A stretch of 64,000 bases of DNA from Paramecium pentaurelia. Taxonomy: Eukaryota > Ciliophora > Oligohymenophorea > Peniculida > Parameciidae. The stretch is taken from assembly GCA_905183005.1 (NCBI GenBank), contig CAJJDO010000022.1, positions 301,151 to 365,150 of the forward strand, written 5' to 3'. The notes under the pieces are model-generated. The model saw only the letters and a list, made by a program, of their open reading frames with translations, was not told where the DNA came from and did not search any database. Every line of letters begins with the position of its first letter. Positions within the stretch are counted from its first letter, which is position 1. Made by a program: the position numbers and the translations under genes. This document shows positions 58,462-64,000 of the stretch, piece after piece.

Positions 58462-59353
58462 TCATTTCCTATTATAAGGTACATGTCTTAAAGTAATTGA
58501 TACTCTTAGCAATCTTCTTATAATCAAAGAATGAGTGAATTAATTATTATTTTAAATTTGACATAGTTCATAATTAGGTTAATTATTCAAATATTCAATA
58601 ATATTTTCAGCTTTTTATAAGTTTTGATAAAATAAAGTTTGATGGAAATTAATCAAATCTGTATGACATATTTAATTCTCTTTTATATTCAATAAAATTG
58701 TATCATCATGATGATAATCTATTCCATGTAACCATTCTGTATATGCTTGTTTAGTAAAAATTAATAGACTGCCTGGTTCTACAAAAAGTTTAAGGGATTC
58801 ATCTTGTTTTTTAAATTTAAATATGCAATTGCTATTGATACTAAAGATATTAACAAAGTTATGATATAGAGGGCCATCAAAATGAGGATGGATACCAATA
58901 CCTGGAGCATATTCATTAATTAAGGCATGATTAATATTTAAAGTATTATCATCTAAAAAGCATAAATTCTAATAATCTAAAATTAATCAATACTGATAAT
59001 TAAGTTAAAAATTCTGGAAATTTTTCTACATTGATTAGACCTTCCTCTCTAACATCTCCACCATATTTCTAAACTCTTCTATTTGAATGAGGTAAATCAA
59101 CCCATCTTTTAGGTTAATTATAAATTTCTTTCATTAAATATTCCTATTATTGTTGTGTGAGTATTTCTTTAAAATAAAATATAGCATCAATTGAATTAGG
59201 GATTTAATAAGGTAAATATTCAAAAATTTATTTATTGATATTGATATGACATTATTTTTCTTCAATTTTTGGTATCTAAGTAATATCCTATTATTCAGAT
59301 AATGAAGATTTGGTTTTTTCTTATTTTACAGTCTTCATAATTGTTTTGAACAT
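58462..59353 (-). CDS. ALKBH6: AlkB-family 2-oxoglutarate/Fe(II) dioxygenase, ALKBH6-like
   Basis: ATG at 59353 (MFKTIMKTVKQEKTKSS). A 25-nt intron near 58972-58996. Diagnostic features: DLPHSNRRVQKYGGDVREEG, INHALINEYAPGIGIHPHFD with HxD iron ligands (HFD), GPLYHNFVNIFSI, EPGSLLIFTKQAYTEWLHGI, whose WLHGI His is the third iron ligand, and RRLLRVSITLRHV with the 2-oxoglutarate Arg. All catalytic residues are present. Ends PYNRK, TGA 58462-58464. ALKBH6 is the least characterised AlkB homologue; substrate unknown. Confidence 0.92.
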
Positions 59354-59450
59354 GATTATATGAAGTTTGATAACTATTTTATAAAATGAAAATACTATAT
59401 AAAATTAATTAATTATAAATTCTATACAAAATAATATTAATGTCATTAAA

Positions 59451-61392
59451 TCAAATCAAATCAACATTCTTTTTCTACATGTATTATTTAGATTAAGACT
59501 TTTCTGTAATTTTATGTTTAATTTCAAATGGTAATTCAATTAACCATCTAAATATAAAACTAAAACCAGCAATAATAATAATGCATCCAACATATACTTA
59601 TCCAATACTTTATACATTGAAATCCAAACTTTTATAAAATGATGCTATAATAACTTCAACAATCAACATATGTAATAGATATCCAACAAATGTAAATTTG
59701 ACTATATATTTGATTGGAGTATAATTTAATAATTAATATATAATATTATGATTTCCTAATAAATTTGGTAATACAAACAAAGTAATACCTATAGCATAAA
59801 TAGTTCTCATTATTCCTTCATAAATTTGAGAATACAATTTTGGATAAAAGTCTTCACCAAATTACATAGTATCATACCATCCTACTGTTAAATAAACAAT
59901 TATTAAAAAACCAATAATTTATATTGTATTTTAAAACCAAAGTTTCAATTTTCTTTTAAAATTGATTACAAAAAAAGCAGTTAACATTCCTACAAAATAA
60001 GGTGGTGCTCTAAACCAAGGTCTATAATAAAATGATTTATAGATATCAGTAGTGAATGCAGCATAGTATGGAATACCATATTATTTATCTAAACAAGTAT
60101 ATATAACATATGATTATGATACTAATAGAAGAATGGTTGTCAATATTATTGCAGCCTTTTTATTTCTTTTATACAATACTATGATTATGGCACATATGAT
60201 TGTTAACTGAACATCAAGTGATAATTACCATAACCATAATGTACAATAATTTTCATCATCAAAATTATTAATAAATAATATGTTTTACCACCATTTTCCA
60301 CATTTGGTATATCTTTCTATATAAAACCATCTTGGACCATCTCCTAAGTATGGTATTATTTGTGTATTTATTAAAATGATCAAAACCATTAAAGGCCAAA
60401 ATTTACATATTCTTAAAAGTAAATTATATAGACAATTTAATTTGATAAATGTAAATACAGCAAAAAATCCAGAAAGCCACAAAAATATTTCTACAGAATA
60501 GAGACATCCAAAGACTATTAATAAGATGTAATGTTTGCTGTAATGTTGAACTTAATAAAAATCACATTATAATAGCATTGAGATTCCTGTATTTCCAAAA
60601 ACACACATTAAAAATCCTAATACACGAATTCCATTTAATGAAGAATATTTAGATTCTTATGGTTTACAACATTCTTAATAATTAATTTTTAAATCCAAGT
60701 TTATATAAAGTTCATAAAATTCATTCAATTTTATACCTCTCTTATTATATTTATTTTAATTAAGATTATTAATTAATTATTCTTCTTCATCAAAATAAGT
60801 GCTTACCTCTTATATATCTCTTTATTACTATAGTTATTCTAATTAAAGTTATTCCTTAAGAATCTTTGGATCTTATTTATGAAAATATGTAAAGTATACT
60901 TACAACATAATGAATACTATTAAACATGAAATTAATATATAAGTAGTAATTTAAGGCTAAGCAATAACTTGTGAATCCAGAAATTTGAGTTCATACTCAG
61001 TTAGATCAACCTGAAATATAACTTCAAATCAAGACCTATGATATATCTTAGGCAACTGCCAAGATCCATTTTTTTAATGTTTAAATTGAAGAATTGATGT
61101 CTGAAATGGAACATTGTTTAGTAAAGCAAATTCCAACATTGACAGAGGCTGGAGTTGAAGGAACAAAGAATTGAATGACAGCATATTAGTATTAATTTGT
61201 ACAATCTTCATAGAATCCAAAATCATTGATCCTAAAAATAAATGAAAAGTTATACCCTTTACCACTAAAATAGATATAAGGTGCCAATTTAGTTAATTCA
61301 AGTTTTGGATCTGTCAATGTATCTGCCATTAAATTTCCTATACTAGAAATGCAAGATCCATATACTTTTGAAATAAATATAAGTAAAAACAT
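59451..61392 (-). CDS. NRF-6-type membrane acyltransferase
   Basis: ATG at 61392 (MFLLIFISKVYGSCISS), a signal peptide. A lumenal domain follows with Cys residues (GFYEDCTNQYQYAVIQF; GICFTKQCSISD), as in the nose-resistant-to-fluoxetine domain. A 25-nt CAG intron (about 61008-61032) joins QVDLTEYELKFLDSQVI and the first span. The rest is an acyltransferase-3 fold with about ten spans: EIFLWLSGFFAVFTFIKL, DGPRWFYIERYTKCGKWW, FRAPPYFVGMLTAFFVINF, IKYIVKFTFVGYLLHMLIVE. It ends QKKNVDLI, TGA 59451-59453. Such proteins transfer acyl groups across or at membranes; the substrate is unknown. Confidence 0.85.
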
Positions 61393-61410
61393 TAATAATT
61401 ATTATTAAGT

Positions 61411-63050
61411 TCATTTGAATTATTGTTTTTACATTTCTTCGATTTCCTTAAGCATTTTAGGTTTGTCTGATCTTCTGATAAGCAAATATATCATTGTTAA
61501 AACTGACCAAACTAGTAAAATGATTTCAAAGACATTGTTTGAATATAAATAAGTAAAGAATCGTAAGTATTATATTTGAGTACTAAATAACACTACTATA
61601 AGACAAAGAATTACTATTGAGAGTGCTCAATCTAATATATTAGGAAAAGGCTTTGGTACAAAATTATGTAACTGCAACAGAACAGATTAACATAAGTTAT
61701 ACATTAAAAAGAAAAGTATTCATCCAAGTCTCATTTATTCTATAATTATAAAATAATATGATACTTCATTATATGTAAAGAGAACAGAAAAGGAATTCTG
61801 AGACCAAATTTAATGTTACCCTTTTAAGTACACCATAATAAATATATACAAAGTAATCCAAATATACCAACACATAAAAATCCAGCATTTCCATCTTCTA
61901 AACCAATCAATATTTTATTAAGAAAAGAACTTGCTGATATTCCATCTGCATCTCTTATTACTATAAATAATAATCTATTAATATAAATTAAATAATACAT
62001 GTGCAACCACCATATAAAAGAAATTACACAGAATATCACTCCAATAACTAATTTAAAATACCAAACTATAGGATTAGTATCAAAATACTTAAGTTCTAGT
62101 TTAAATATTTCATAATCTCTATCTAAACTTAAAACAGCATTCTTATATTTTGTAAATTGTGTTCTCACTCTTCTTTTCTCTCTATATTTAGCCCACCAAC
62201 CATCTTAAGCAACAGCATCTTTTTAATCATCTCTAACTTTATTGCCTTCTTCAATCAATTCAAAGGCTTTCCTCTTTAAACTACCTTTCTTTTATGCTCC
62301 TTCAGCAGATGTCAATTTCTTAGGTCTATGAATAAATTCTTATATTAAATCAACTGGTAAAGCTGTTAAACCAACTCCACCAAATAGCACAAATAAACAA
62401 TATCCAAATAAAGACATAAATGCCATCACATAAACAGGAAAACTAACTTCATATTCTAAAGTGTCTTCAGAATCCTCCTATAAAGAATTTGCTACACCTG
62501 TAAATGGTGTTTCAGAATCTAAGAAAAGAGTTGGTTATGAACAAGATTTCACTGATATGTAGACTGGAATATCAGCAAATCTTAAAAAAGCATAAGAAAT
62601 AAATAGCAATAGTGCTACAATTATCACAAAACATAATTGTTAATAAAGAGCTGCACAACATCGTTAACTTACAGACTTCTCATCATCTGATTCATAATAG
62701 TATTGAGCAAATGGTATAAATAGTGTTCCAAATATCAAAATCAGCATATATATGAATTTCCAAAAAAAATCCATATCCAAGCCTTCTCCAAGTCCTCTAA
62801 TTCAATTTAAGAATTTCATTACCTCGAATTTGCTGCATCTAATGGCAACATCAAAACTTAAGCCCAAGTCAATGTCATTCCAAAAATCACAAATACTTTG
62901 CATACTAATGATGAACCCCAACCACTATCTTCAGCTATTTATTATAGATTTCATTTAATTACGATGACAATATAAAACTAGTAAGTAGAAGTTCACAAAT
63001 AATAACAATAATGCCATCACTATCGTTACAATTATCAGAAACCATTCCAT
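61411..63050 (-). CDS. LMBR1/LMBD-like multi-pass membrane protein
   Basis: ATG at 63050 (MEWFLIIVTIVMALLLFVN). After a 28-nt intron: CHPEDSGWGSSLVCKVFV, GMTLTWAQVLMLPLDAANSR, a second intron, then GLGEGLDMDFFWKFIYML, FAQYYYESDDEKSV, FVLFGGVGLTALPVDLI, HRPKKLTSAEGAQKKGSL and DTNPIVWYFKLVIGVIF. These match LMBR1-like proteins (lipocalin-receptor/LMBRD family), including the conserved PLDxAN and FYYE motifs. About nine spans; ends KMLKEIEEMQKQQFK, TGA 61411-61413. It is followed on the same strand by the acyltransferase, 18 bp from its stop to the next ATG. Confidence 0.9.
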
Positions 63051-63230
63051 TTTAAATTTAATTTATATTAATGAGTTAATTCAAATGAAATCATTCAAAT
63101 AAGAATTCATCTTCATATTAAATTGTATTCATATTTTATCCGAATAGAATTTAAATTAAAAATACCCAACTTATATAACTTAGTAATAATAATATTATTT
63201 TTTATAATTATATTATGTTAACATGGAACC

Positions 63231-63765
63231 ATGCACAACAATTTAATTCCTAAAGAATATCTTCCCTCTGAAAAAGAGTTATTTTATAGATATGCCTACC
63301 CTATTAATATCACTCCAACTTCTAGTAAATTTAATAAACATACAACAATAGTAAAGATTAACAATATTAATTTAAATGTTGAATTAATAATAGGATCTCA
63401 TAAACAAATACATAAGCATAAAAGATGAACAAATTTATTAGGAAGATTAGAAAGTCTTAATTTTACTTATTTTCATATCAATAAATAATACAAGAATTAT
63501 TGGATATAATTAATTATTGAATGTAATATTTACAAATATGTAGCTTAATAATATTAATATTCTCTTTCTATAAATTCTCCAATTTCGAAGAAAGAGGAAA
63601 AGCCCATTGATTTAAAATCATATATAAAATTTTTAATAAGTATTTCAAAACATTATTATTCATAGAAAATAATAGAGAAAGAAAAAATAGGTAATATTAG
63701 ATAAGGATATAGATAAATACAATAAGAGTAATATTGGATACATAAAATTGATATGATATTAAAAT
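63231..63765 (+). other. Gene candidate interrupted by an in-frame TGA
   Basis: ATG 63231 reads MHNNLIPKEYLPSEKELFYR and continues to HKHKR, then TGA 63426-63428. The same frame then continues for over 80 codons with coding character: NLLGRLESLNFTYFHINKQY, SISKHYYSQKIIEKEK, then a 22-nt GTAATATTAG..TAG intron. No short intron I can find removes the TGA. Options are two separate reading frames, an unusual longer intron, a base error, or a decayed gene. No domain recognised. Confidence 0.35.
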
Positions 63766-63901
63766 ATCTAATAATATTATTATTCTATATATTTCAAATT
63801 AATGTTTGAAAGAGAAAGTTAGAATTAATCCTTAATGTTGCAAATCTTAAATTTGATTTGAAAATGAATTTGAAAGTCTAAAATATTTGATATTAAAATA
63901 A

Positions 63902-64000
63902 ATGAATAATAATTCTTAAAATATCAGGAAAACTATATCTAATTATACTTATGACTAAAATGATTTAATTGGTTCAGGCTATTCATCAAAAGTTTATAAA
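63902..64000 (+). CDS. Protein kinase, 5' end only
   Basis: ATG 63902 (MNNNSQNIRKTISNYTY). DLIGSGYSSKVYK is a glycine-rich loop (GxGxxSxV) at the start of a kinase domain, with the reading frame still open at the window end. Only about 33 residues are visible, so the subfamily cannot be told. Confidence 0.7.

Noticed and set aside
1..64000. tRNA, rRNA, integrase, transposase or retained germline eliminated sequences
   Set aside because: No tRNA-like boxes with foldable arms and no transposase or integrase motif were noticed; eliminated sequences cannot be told from introns or spacers without micronuclear data.

Overview
The window is macronuclear DNA of a ciliate, almost certainly a Paramecium. 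Only UGA acts as stop, and UAA and UAG must be read as Gln to keep recognisable proteins open (RPL17, UROD, PDI, CK2 beta, Rab). Introns are mostly 20-30 nt, start GTA and end TAG, with a visible minority ending AAG. The DNA is very AT-rich and the genes are packed, with ends 15-150 bp apart. Standard-code ORFs badly under-describe it; I re-read every region with the ciliate code and spliced by eye. The species is not resolved.

Layout. 1-4.2 kb: a cysteine-rich secreted or membrane protein (3' end off the window) and a PX-domain sorting nexin. 4.7-8.8 kb: a p25-alpha/TPPP-like protein, a tandem-CHHC zinc finger protein of the GTSF1/Asterix family, and two small multi-pass membrane proteins. 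9.1-12.5 kb: uroporphyrinogen decarboxylase, a Rab GTPase and a signal-peptide protein. 12.5-15.5 kb: an unresolved gene, histone H2A.Z and a heat-shock-factor DNA-binding protein. 15.5-22.9 kb: a coiled-coil protein, an AGC/STK32-like kinase, a PHD finger protein, a Tudor-like/OTU/UBA deubiquitinase and a basic coiled-coil protein. 23-29.8 kb: a Q-rich coiled-coil protein, a probable mitochondrial protein, a helical protein, CK2 beta and an RPA1-like OB-fold protein. 30.4-36.8 kb: a glutamine amidotransferase fusion, a small CAAX-like protein, a surface-antigen-like mini protein, a P5-type PDI, a calmodulin-like protein, a La-related candidate and RPL17. 36.9-39 kb: an RCC1-repeat protein and an F-box-like protein. 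39-47.8 kb: two coiled-coil/Q-rich proteins, a B-box/kelch protein, a C2H2 protein, SPATA17 and a DHHC palmitoyltransferase. 47.8-58 kb: Q-rich proteins, a degenerate kinase, a WDR82/Swd2-like protein, a long coiled-coil protein and an LC8-like dynein light chain. 58.4-64 kb: ALKBH6, an NRF-6-type acyltransferase, an LMBR1-like membrane protein, an unresolved gene and the start of a kinase.

Three single N characters (40349, 49065, 51585) are each flanked by exact direct duplications of 1109, 1237 and 1408 bp. These look like unmerged overlapping contig ends, not biological repeats, so several genes appear twice or truncated there.

The genes are mostly independent housekeeping, chromatin and ciliary genes; there is no operon. 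A chromatin/nuclear theme recurs (GTSF1-like, H2A.Z, PHD, WDR82-like, HSF, RPA-like). The GTSF1-like gene is the most interesting single item, because in ciliates PIWI and Polycomb partners act in developmental DNA elimination.
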